Shown here one piece after another: positions 38,135-46,064 of a stretch of 64,000 nt of DNA (position 1 is its first letter; each line of letters begins with the position of its first letter). The translations under genes were made by a program, and so were the position numbers. The notes under the pieces were generated by a model, which worked only from the letters and a program-made list of their open reading frames with translations, did not search any database and had not been told where the DNA came from. Source of the DNA: Shewanella vesiculosa (lineage in GTDB: Bacteria; Pseudomonadota; Gammaproteobacteria; Enterobacterales; Shewanellaceae); contig NZ_CP073588.1 in the NCBI RefSeq assembly GCF_021560015.1, positions 558,001 to 622,000 on the forward strand. Direction: 5' to 3'.

Positions 38135-38989
38135 ATGGATACAGATTTATTAAAAACCTTCTTAGAAGTATCTCGTACTCGACACTTTGGTAAAGCGGCT
38201 GAAAATCTCTACCTTACCCGAAGTGCTGTTAGTTTTAGGATAAAACAGTTAGAAGGTATTTTGGGGATAGAGCTGTTTGAACGTTTGCGTAACAATATTC
38301 AACCTACCCCAGCAGGTGAGAGAATGTTGGGCCATGCTGAGGCGGTGCTTAATGCTTGGGAGAGGGCAAAACAAGATATTATTTTAAATCAGCAGCACAA
38401 TGCTCAGTTGGCTTTATCGGCTGGTAATAATATTTGGGATGCTTATTTACAAGGTTTTTTACAGCCACTGCATTTAGGTTTGGAAGGTGTTGCTTTGAGG
38501 ACTGATGTTTTGTCTGCATCAGTGATGACTCGCCAGCTTATTGAACGCACTTTAGATATTGCGATTACCTTTGATCCTCCAAAACTTGATGGGGTCACAT
38601 TAGTTAAGCTTGCTCAAGTAAAACTGTATCTAGTGTCCAAACAGCAGGGCGTTAAGCTGGCTCAAACGGCTAATTTACCTTATATAAAAGTCGATTGGGG
38701 CACAGCCTTTAATATCACTCACGCCCAAGATTTTACCATGTTGCCTTTACCGGTCCTGCATACCAGCTCTGCTCGCATGGCATTGGATTTTATGTTGAAT
38801 AATAGTGGCTGTGCATTTTTGCCTGAAGCACTCATTCAACCCTATTTAGATAATGGCACTTTATCTCGTGTAGATGATGCAAAATGTATCTATCGACATG
38901 TGTATGCTGCTTATTGGGCTGAAAATGAAAGGCTTGCCTATATTGAACAAGCTATTTCAATATTAACAACAGATAAACTTACGGTTTAG
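38135..38989 (+). CDS. hdfR: LysR-family regulator HdfR
   Basis: HdfR represses the flagellar master operon in E. coli and regulates other genes. The 284-residue product has the winged helix MDTDLLKTFLEVSRTRHFGKAAENLYLTRSAVSFRIKQLE, characteristic of HdfR (the AVSFRIKQLE helix), then the effector domain. Length is near E. coli HdfR (279). It sits back to back with maoP, which strengthens the assignment. In polarly flagellated relatives its targets may differ. Confidence 0.9.
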   Translation: MDTDLLKTFLEVSRTRHFGKAAENLYLTRSAVSFRIKQLEGILGIELFERLRNNIQPTPAGERMLGHAEAVLNAWERAKQDIILNQQHNAQLALSAGNNIWDAYLQGFLQPLHLGLEGVALRTDVLSASVMTRQLIERTLDIAITFDPPKLDGVTLVKLAQVKLYLVSKQQGVKLAQTANLPYIKVDWGTAFNITHAQDFTMLPLPVLHTSSARMALDFMLNNSGCAFLPEALIQPYLDNGTLSRVDDAKCIYRHVYAAYWAENERLAYIEQAISILTTDKLTV

Positions 38990-39006
38990 TATTTACTGGG
39001 CAGTTG

Positions 39007-39378
39007 TTAGAACACTAGTGGCCAAATAATGATCCCCCAGGTGATAGTACACAAGACGAGACTGATGAATACTGCTGCTGAAGCAATATCTTTCGCTTGA
39101 CCACTAAGAGGATGAATTTCATCTCCGACGCGATCTACAACAGCTTCAATCGCAGAGTTTAATAATTCGACAATCAAAACAATTAATAGGGTCATGATAA
39201 GTAGAATGCGTTCAGTTGCACTGATATTGAGTAATAGTGCAACAGGGAACATTAAGCCGGCCAGTACGGTTTCTTGTCTAAAAGCGGCTTCATGTTTCCA
39301 CGCAGACTTTAGGCCCTTCATTGAAAATCCCGTTGCTCGAAAAATGCGCTTTAGACCATGATTATTCTCAGGTTTCAT
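39007..39378 (-). CDS. dgkA: Diacylglycerol kinase DgkA
   Basis: DgkA phosphorylates diacylglycerol to phosphatidic acid to recycle lipid from phosphoglycerol transfer. The 123-residue product has three membrane helices and the conserved VELLNSAIEAVVDRVGDEIHPLSGQAKDIASAAV segment holding the catalytic Glu and the Asn/Glu metal ligands. Length agrees with E. coli DgkA (122). It is convergent with hdfR. Confidence 0.95.
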   Translation of the reverse strand: MKPENNHGLKRIFRATGFSMKGLKSAWKHEAAFRQETVLAGLMFPVALLLNISATERILLIMTLLIVLIVELLNSAIEAVVDRVGDEIHPLSGQAKDIASAAVFISLVLCTITWGIIIWPLVF

Positions 39379-39691
39379 TAAGTAAATTATCTTTTTGGTT
39401 TTGATTGTGCAGATTGTAACATTCCATTCATAGGCTTCCAGCAGTAATTTAACTTTTTGATGGGTTAAAGTTACAAGATAATAGCGATTTCAATCATCAA
39501 TGATGTCCTCAGTTGGTGTTGATTCTACTCGTCTTTCGCTTCAGCTTAAGTGGATAATTCTTAGTTTTGTACTAAGCTTAAGAAGGTTTAAGTCAAGGTC
39601 GTGCTAATCATAAAATTAATGCCAGCTTATGATTCTTATTGGTAATGAGTGGCCACCTTGATATGGATTTGATTAATTGCAAGGATTGCAT
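39379..39691. other. Intergenic region between dgkA and the DNA ligase gene
   Basis: A 313-base region between divergent genes; it must contain both promoters. No RNA gene or repeat seen. AAGGA lies 8 bases before the ligase ATG. Confidence 0.4.
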
Positions 39692-40540
39692 ATGCCTAAG
39701 ATACCCTCGGTTATATTTTCACTGATGATTGCACTGTATAGTTTAACAACGCACAGTGCTGTTTTATCTAAACCTCCCATCCAGTTAGCAACACAATATC
39801 AACCAGATATTACCGTCGCTGAGTATTTAGTCAGTGAAAAACTTGATGGTGTGAGAGGTTATTGGGATGGTCGTCAAATGCTGACTCGTAGTGGTCGAAA
39901 AGTGGTGTTACCAGCATCATTTACCTTGGGCTTTCCTGAAGTGGCTATTGATGGCGAACTCTGGTTAGGGCGTAATCAGTTTGAGCATATTTCAGCATTA
40001 GTTAGGCGTCTGGATACATCCGCTGAAGATTGGCAACAAGTAAAGTTTATGATGTTCGACTTACCAGATCATCCTGGCACTTTTGTTGAACGCTATTTAG
40101 CGATGCAAAAATGGGCTGAGCAAACTGATCCCACTCATTTACAGGTTATTAAGCAGGACACAGTAGCGACAACAGAGGCACTGTTCGATCGACTTGATAG
40201 TGTTGTGAATGCCGGTGGGGAAGGATTAATGTTACATTTTAAACAAGCTCATTATGCCGTGGGGCGCAGCGAGTATATTGTTAAACTCAAACCTAAATAC
40301 GATGCTGAAGCCGTGGTCATTGGTCATACCCAAGGAAAAGGTAAATATCGAGGTCAATTAGGCGCGTTAATTGTAAAAACGCCAGCTGGAATTGTGTTCA
40401 ATATTGGCAGTGGTTTTAGTGATAAACAGCGAGAAAATCCGCCGTTAATTGGTTCAGTCATTACTTATCAGTATTTAGGCTTAACTCAAAAAGGCACTCC
40501 AAGGTTTGCTAGTTTTTTGCGCGAACGGCCATCACAATAG
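39692..40540 (+). CDS. Exported ATP-dependent DNA ligase (LigE type)
   Basis: A 282-residue small ATP-dependent DNA ligase with a signal peptide (MPKIPSVIFSLMIALYSLTTHSA), so it probably acts in the periplasm. Similar exported ligases in Haemophilus, Neisseria and Vibrio have been proposed to act on incoming or extracellular DNA. Motif I is EKLDGVRGYWDG with the adenylated Lys. Later motifs include VAIDGELWLG, FMMFDLP, EGLMLHFK and EYIVKLKPKYDAEAVVIG, followed by a short OB domain. I choose the ATG at 39692 because it gives the signal peptide and has AAGGA upstream. No competence genes are nearby. Confidence 0.9.
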   Translation: MPKIPSVIFSLMIALYSLTTHSAVLSKPPIQLATQYQPDITVAEYLVSEKLDGVRGYWDGRQMLTRSGRKVVLPASFTLGFPEVAIDGELWLGRNQFEHISALVRRLDTSAEDWQQVKFMMFDLPDHPGTFVERYLAMQKWAEQTDPTHLQVIKQDTVATTEALFDRLDSVVNAGGEGLMLHFKQAHYAVGRSEYIVKLKPKYDAEAVVIGHTQGKGKYRGQLGALIVKTPAGIVFNIGSGFSDKQRENPPLIGSVITYQYLGLTQKGTPRFASFLRERPSQ

Positions 40541-40542
40541 TC

Positions 40543-40615
40543 AGCTCTTTTACATTAACTCAAATGTCACTGTGCCTGCACATTACGCTTGAGTTAACAT
40601 GAGTAAAGTCGAGCT
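40543..40615. repeat. Long imperfect inverted repeat
   Basis: AGCTC...TTAACTCAA (40543-40563) pairs imperfectly with TTGAGTTAA...GAGCT (40589-40615), with a perfect 9-bp core and a 25-base loop. It lies just after the ligase stop and may be a weak terminator or an intergenic repeat element. Confidence 0.45.
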
Positions 40616-40687
40616 GGTGGATACACAATGACAAATCAGATCGTTAACTCTGTGCTGCATGCAATCTGGATATAATGGCGATGATAA

Positions 40688-41173
40688 ATGATGGATGATA
40701 AATATCTTTTTAACGTTCACTCTGTGCTATTCGTCTGTATGGGCAACATTTGCCGTTCGCCAACAGCAGAGGCTATCTTTAGGCAACTAGCTAAGCAGCA
40801 TTCACTTCAGCTTGAAATCGATTCTGCCGGCACCATCGCCTATCACCAAGGTCATTCTCCTGATCGTCGCAGCATGATTGCAGGCCATAAGCGTGGACTT
40901 GATTTTACCGATATGAAGGCTCGACAGGTCATTGATGCTGATTTTGAGCACTTTGATTTAATTTTAGCGGCAGATGTTTCTAATTTAGCTGAGTTAACTG
41001 AGCGATGTCCTGTGCATTTACGGTATAAGTTACAGTTGATGTTAAGCTTTGGAGACTCTGCGGTTAAAGAAGTGCCTGATCCATATTATGGTGGGGAAAA
41101 AGGGTTTGAGAGGGTTATTGACTTGCTTGAGGCTAGTTTAACGGCATTAGCGGTATCACTAGCTTCACATTGA
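40688..41173 (+). CDS. Low molecular weight protein-tyrosine phosphatase
   Basis: A 161-residue phosphatase. The P-loop VLFVCMGNICRSPTAEA gives the CX5R signature (Cys17 and Arg23), and the general acid Asp lies in VPDPYYGG near residue 130. It could dephosphorylate protein tyrosine or arginine, or small metabolites; no partner kinase or polysaccharide locus is nearby, so the substrate is unknown. The ATG at 40688 is one of two adjacent Met codons. Confidence 0.9.
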   Translation: MMDDKYLFNVHSVLFVCMGNICRSPTAEAIFRQLAKQHSLQLEIDSAGTIAYHQGHSPDRRSMIAGHKRGLDFTDMKARQVIDADFEHFDLILAADVSNLAELTERCPVHLRYKLQLMLSFGDSAVKEVPDPYYGGEKGFERVIDLLEASLTALAVSLASH

Positions 41174-41247
41174 AATGTATCACTATGACAAGAGGTTTTT
41201 GAATGACTAGGCCGTATATGTATTAACAACCTAGTCGTGGATCGGGC

Positions 41248-42189
41248 TTAATCGTTATAACGTTTGCCAGATCGTTTTAGTTTCTCTTGTTCTATCTTTT
41301 GTTGTTTGATCAGTTCTTTTTCAGCCAGCTTACGCGCGACTTCAACTTTTTCGACTTCAGCCATTGCCGGTGTTTCAAGGCTTAATAAACCAATTTTACC
41401 TGAGCGGTACTCATGCAGTAATAGTTCAGAGACCTTATGGTAATCAACACGCCCACCAGGACGGAGTGCTCCGCGAGAACGGCTAATGGCTTCGAGTAAT
41501 TCAATATCACTGTCAGGCAGCGATTTAAGCTTATAACGCTCGCAAATTTCGTCGGGGTAGGCTTTAAGGAAATAAGCTGCAGCAAACATGGCCACATCTT
41601 CGTATTCCATTGCTGTGTCTTTAATTGCACCAGTGACCGCTAGGCGATAACTGCTGGCTTCGTTATCGACTTTAGGCCATAAGATCCCTGGCGTGTCTGA
41701 CAAAACGATACCGTTACGTAAGTTGATCCGCTGCTGATTTTTAGTTACCGCGGGTTCATTACCTGTTTTAGCAATAGTGCGGCCCGCTAGGGTGTTAATA
41801 ATTGTTGATTTACCGACGTTAGGAATGCCCATTATCATGGTACGAATATCTTTTTCCATGGTGTCACGGTGCGGCACTAGTTTGCGACAAAGATCAGGAA
41901 TACTTCTTACCATTCCCGGTTGTAGGGTGGTGATTGCCGATGCCTGTACACCTTGCTCACGCTCTAGGTATTCAATCCACTGAGCCGTAATTTCTGGATC
42001 CGCTAAATCAGATTTATTGAGCAGTTTAATACAAGGTTTATCACCGCGAAGTTGTGACACCATTGGGTTTTCACTGCTGTATGGAATACGTGCATCGAGC
42101 ACTTCAATAACGAGATCCACTTGAGGCATCGCCTCCTCGATCTCTTTACGTGCTTTGTGCATGTGTCCTGGATACCACTGAATTGCCAT
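41248..42189 (-). CDS. Ribosome biogenesis GTPase YlqF/RbgA family
   Basis: A 313-residue circularly permuted GTPase involved in 50S assembly in Bacillus (RbgA). Motifs come in the permuted order: G4 LLNKSDLAD (about 57-65), then G1 MGIPNVGKSTIINTL (about 120-135), then G3 LSDTPGILWP (about 170). The N-terminal IQWYPGHMHKARKEI is the family start. A basic, helical C-terminal tail follows. RbgA-like proteins are less studied in gammaproteobacteria, so the role is by family. Confidence 0.9.
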   Translation of the reverse strand: MAIQWYPGHMHKARKEIEEAMPQVDLVIEVLDARIPYSSENPMVSQLRGDKPCIKLLNKSDLADPEITAQWIEYLEREQGVQASAITTLQPGMVRSIPDLCRKLVPHRDTMEKDIRTMIMGIPNVGKSTIINTLAGRTIAKTGNEPAVTKNQQRINLRNGIVLSDTPGILWPKVDNEASSYRLAVTGAIKDTAMEYEDVAMFAAAYFLKAYPDEICERYKLKSLPDSDIELLEAISRSRGALRPGGRVDYHKVSELLLHEYRSGKIGLLSLETPAMAEVEKVEVARKLAEKELIKQQKIEQEKLKRSGKRYND

Positions 42190-42268
42190 GATGTTGCCTT
42201 ATAAATCGGAGAGTAAATAACAATAAATACAAAAGTGATATTCTACCTCGTAAGTGGATTAAATGCAT

Positions 42269-42291
42269 AAAAAAAGCGCCTTAAGGCGCTT
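42269..42291 (-). terminator. Terminator of the oxygenase gene
   Basis: AAGCGCC/GGCGCTT stem with a TTAA loop; the A run on the left reads as a U run on the minus strand. Confidence 0.88.
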
Positions 42292-42320
42292 AGTATCGTT
42301 GTTAAATACACTATGAGTGC

Positions 42321-43160
42321 TTAAATCACGCCTAATTCGCGTAATCTTTCCATCAAATAGCTATCAGCCGTATAACGCTCAGATAACACCACTTGTGGAT
42401 TTGGGTGTAAAAACAGCGGTAATGAGATACGAGACTTGGTTTTGTCTGTGCCTTGAGGATTGATGACTCTGTGAGATGTTGATGGGAAATAGCCGCCTGA
42501 GGCTTCTTGTAACATGTCGCCGATATTAATAATAATGCTACCAAAATCACTTGGCACATCAATCCATTCACCTTCTTTAGTCAGCACTTGTAAGCCAGGC
42601 TCATTCGCTGCTGGTAACAAGGTAATTAAGTTAATGTCTTCATGCGCAGCGGCACGGATTGCGCCCATTTCCTCATCTCCTTTCATTGGAGGATAATGAA
42701 GAATGCGTAACAAGGTTTTTTGGCTTTGCGCAATCATGTCGGGTAATGGAATACTATATTTAGCCGCGACGTCTGCAGGTGTGTACTGTTCAATCCAGCT
42801 CAGTAATTCAGACGCTAGCGCATTAGCGTGTTCGTAGTAAGCAAGGATATTCGCCTTTAACGACTCTGGAATGCGTCCCCAAGGGTATACGTGATAATAT
42901 TCTTTGATATCTTTTACGTTATTGCCTTTAGCCGTTTCAGAAATTGATGCGGGAAAGAAGCCATCATGTGTTTCAGCTTTAAACAAAAAATCATTTTTTT
43001 GTTCTGACTGAAAGAAGCTATACCACTCATTATATATATCTTCAACAAGCTGCTTTTGAATTGGGTGGTTAGTAAGTACACCAAAGCCGGTTTCGCGCAG
43101 TGATTCAACAAAATGTTGGGCACTATTAGGTGCTTGGTAATCAATTGTATTTAGTTTCAT
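42321..43160 (-). CDS. 2-oxoglutarate/Fe(II)-dependent oxygenase, isopenicillin N synthase-like
   Basis: A 279-residue non-heme iron oxygenase. The iron ligands are AAHEDINLITLL (His and Asp) and TSHRVINP (His), and KSRISLPLF supplies the Arg that would bind 2-oxoglutarate. The N-terminal QHFVESLRETGFGVLTNHPI is the DIOX_N domain. Beta-lactam synthesis is not implied; related bacterial enzymes have varied and mostly unknown substrates. I choose the ATG at 43160; the open frame extends to 43223. It is divergent from msrBA. Confidence 0.83.
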   Translation of the reverse strand: MKLNTIDYQAPNSAQHFVESLRETGFGVLTNHPIQKQLVEDIYNEWYSFFQSEQKNDFLFKAETHDGFFPASISETAKGNNVKDIKEYYHVYPWGRIPESLKANILAYYEHANALASELLSWIEQYTPADVAAKYSIPLPDMIAQSQKTLLRILHYPPMKGDEEMGAIRAAAHEDINLITLLPAANEPGLQVLTKEGEWIDVPSDFGSIIINIGDMLQEASGGYFPSTSHRVINPQGTDKTKSRISLPLFLHPNPQVVLSERYTADSYLMERLRELGVI

Positions 43161-43325
43161 TATGTATTTCTTATTAGTGTGTTGACCCACCGTAATGGTA
43201 ACCTTAGTCACACTCTGCCGCAATTATTTGCGTGATATCACTCCATTTCCATTTGAGCTGAAATGATTGATGACACGTATTCATTATTACTAGACAGTGG
43301 CAAACAAACTCAACGAGATCTGACC

Positions 43326-44243
43326 ATGAATAATTTAACTGAATTTGAACAGTATGTGATCGAGCAAAAAGGCACCGAGCGTCCTTTTAGTGGCGAATTT
43401 GTTGATCATGATGCACAGGGTGTGTATTTATGTAAAAAATGCCATGCACCACTTTATAAAAGTGAGTATAAATTTAATGCTCATTGTGGCTGGCCAGCAT
43501 TTGATGATGAAATTAAGGGGGCAGTAAAGCATACACTCGATGCTGATGGTCACAGAACCGAAATTACCTGCGCACAATGCGGTGGTCATCTAGGCCATGT
43601 GTTTGAAGGAGAACATTTAACCGATAACAATATCCGTCATTGTGTCAATTCGGTATCAATGATTTTTAAAGGCATTGATGAGCTTTCAGCATCAAATTTA
43701 GCTACGCCTTCTTTCGAAAAAGCGACTTTTGGTGCTGGCTGTTTTTGGTGTGTTGAAGCTATTTTTGCTCAGCTAAATGGCGTGCAAAGTGTTAAGTCTG
43801 GTTATTGTGGCGGTGATGCTAAAGATGCCAATTATGATGCGGTATGTTCCGGTAAAACAGGCCATGCAGAAGTCGTTCATATTGAATTCGATCCCACGGT
43901 TATTCAATATGACACACTCCTTAGTGTATTATTTGAAAGCCACGATCCGACCACACTTAATCAGCAGGGAAATGATAAAGGGCCACAGTATCGTTCAGCT
44001 ATTTTTGCGCATAACAGTGATCAAATTGATACCGCTAACCGATTTATTAACGCCTTAACTGAACAACAAGTTTGGTCTAGACCGATAGTCACTGAAATAA
44101 GTGCATTTGATACATTCTACCCGGCTGAAAGTTATCATGATGAATATTTCGCTAAACACGGGCAACAACCTTATTGTCAGCTAGTGGTTAAGCCAAAATT
44201 TGATAAAGTGATGAGTAAGTTTGCTGATAAACGTAAACGTTAA
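43326..44243 (+). CDS. msrBA: Bifunctional methionine sulfoxide reductase MsrB-MsrA
   Basis: One 305-residue protein joins both repair enzymes in the order B then A. The MsrB domain (about 1-130) has the zinc Cys pairs CKKC and CAQC, and the catalytic Cys in RHCVNS. The MsrA domain (about 150-305) has the catalytic GAGCFWC motif, the GYCGGD segment and HDPTTLNQQGND. MsrB reduces Met-R-sulfoxide and MsrA reduces Met-S-sulfoxide. There is no signal peptide from the ATG at 43326, so it is cytosolic. The upstream in-frame start at 43263 is less likely. Confidence 0.93.
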   Translation: MNNLTEFEQYVIEQKGTERPFSGEFVDHDAQGVYLCKKCHAPLYKSEYKFNAHCGWPAFDDEIKGAVKHTLDADGHRTEITCAQCGGHLGHVFEGEHLTDNNIRHCVNSVSMIFKGIDELSASNLATPSFEKATFGAGCFWCVEAIFAQLNGVQSVKSGYCGGDAKDANYDAVCSGKTGHAEVVHIEFDPTVIQYDTLLSVLFESHDPTTLNQQGNDKGPQYRSAIFAHNSDQIDTANRFINALTEQQVWSRPIVTEISAFDTFYPAESYHDEYFAKHGQQPYCQLVVKPKFDKVMSKFADKRKR

Positions 44244-44263
44244 ATCAATATTTTTGCAGATAG

Positions 44264-44293
44264 AAAAAGGGACTGAATATTCAGTCCCTTTTT
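44264..44293. terminator. Perfectly symmetric bidirectional terminator
   Basis: A 30-base perfect palindrome with GGGACTGAAT/ATTCAGTCCC in the centre and five A and five T outside. It lies between convergent msrBA and the sulP gene. Confidence 0.93.
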
Positions 44294-44314
44294 ATTGATT
44301 AGCGTATTAATCGT

Positions 44315-45869
44315 TTAATCCAATTTATCATCGGCTACTTTATAGTGCGGATCTTCAATAAGGTTAACTTCAACTAAATCGCGTGCTTTATGCAGTAGTG
44401 CTTTACAATCTTGGCTTAAGTGACGTAAGTGCAACCGCTTTCCTGCCGTAACATAACGTTCAGCTAAGGTATCAATCGCTTCTAATGCTGAATGATCTGC
44501 CACTCGTGAATTTTTAAAATCAATAATCACATCTTGGTTATCATTTTCAGCATCAAACAGTTCAAGAAAGTTTGCCACTGAACCAAAGAACAAGGGGCCA
44601 TTTAAGCGATATATTTTCCAGCCGTTATCATCTTCAGTTATGTCAACATTAATGTGCTTTGCGTGTTCCCATGCAAATACTAAGGCAGATACAATTACAC
44701 CGACAAACACTGCAAAGGCCAGATCGGTAAAAACAGTGACAGTGGTGACTAATATAATCACAAATGCATCATGCTTAGGTACTTTGTTCATGAATTTGAA
44801 GCTGGCCCATTCAAAAGTGCCTATGACCACAATAAACATCACACCAACTAATGCTGCCAGTGGAATAATTTCGATAAACGCCGAACCAAACAGAATAAAT
44901 GCCAGTAATGCTAATGCTGCCGTGATGCCAGATAAACGACCTCTACCGCCAGAGTTAATGTTAATCATTGACTGGCCGATCATCGCGCAACCACCCATAG
45001 CACCAAAGAAACCACTAGTAATGTTGCCCACACCTTGGCCGACACATTCTTTGTTACTTTGGCCACGAGTATTGGTCATTTCGTCAATCACTGTTAGCGT
45101 TAATAATGACTCAATTAATCCTACCGCGGCTAAAATACAGGCATAAGGTAATATGATGTAAAAAGTGTCAAAGCTAAATGGCACGCTAGGGATGGCAAAT
45201 GAAGGCAAGTTAACTGCAATAGTTGCAGCGTCATTGCCACTCATTGTTTTTAGAAAATCCAATACATTACTGGTTTCTAAATTGAAACCTACAGTAATCG
45301 CCGTTACCGTTAAAATAGCCACTAAGGATGAAGGCACTGCTGTGGTTAACTTGGGCAAGAAATGGATAATAGCCATGGTTAAAACCACTAAAGCTAGCAT
45401 GATCATTAAGGGTTCTTGTGCCATCCAAATCATGTTGCCCGCGGCGTCTTTAACTTTAAATTGACCGAGCTGGGCTAAGAAAATTACAATCGCTAAACCG
45501 TTTACAAAACCAATCATCACTGGGTAAGGTACGATACGGATAAATTTCCCGAGTTTGAATACGCCCGCTAAAATTTGAATCAGTCCTGCTAACACCACAG
45601 CGGCAAATAAGTATTGCACTCCATGTTCAATTACCAGCGATACCATGACCACAGCCATAGCACCCGTGGCACCAGAAATCATGCCAGGCCGACCACCAAT
45701 TAATGCGGTGATTAGTCCCATAATAAAGGCGGCATAAAGCCCGACCATAGGTTCAACATGAGCGACATGCAAAAGCAACGGCTTCAGGTATTAGGGCCAG
45801 CGCAACAGTTAATCCTGATAAAATATCGGCTTTGCTACTGCTTGTTTTATGGCGAATAAGATCGAACAT
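44315..45869 (-). pseudogene. SulP-family anion transporter with STAS domain, frameshifted
   Basis: A SulP-type membrane protein for sulfate, bicarbonate or dicarboxylates, with about 11-12 helices and a C-terminal STAS domain (about the last 110 residues, [21 protein letters not shown]). Translation from the ATG at 45869 gives MFDLIRHKTSSSKADILSGL and [11 protein letters not shown], then hits a stop. The main frame resumes with [18 protein letters not shown]. The break lies near 45770-45776, where two missing T (or one extra base) would explain it. The uninterrupted frame alone could start only at an internal codon, losing the first helix. Corrected length is about 518 residues. The substrate is unknown. 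Confidence 0.82.
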
Positions 45870-46002
45870 TTAACCTCTGTTTTCATTGGTAAGTTAATAA
45901 AAAGTGATCAGTATATTAACAAAAAATACTCGTTGGCTGAACTGTGACATCCCTAATGTGATGTTTTAATTCGCTGAGGTATTTTTTATTAATCTTTTCA
46001 AT

Positions 46003-46027
46003 AAAAAAGCCATGCTTAGCATGGCTT
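46003..46027 (-). terminator. Terminator of rne
   Basis: GCCATGC/GCATGGC stem with a 3-base loop; six A on the left read as a U run on the minus strand. Confidence 0.88.
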
Positions 46028-46064
46028 AATAAATGATGGGGCTAGTGAACCCCCCTAATTAATG

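Noticed and set aside
44640..45464. Long open frames opposite the sulP gene
   Set aside because: No membrane or domain pattern, and the minus-strand frame encodes a clear SulP protein.
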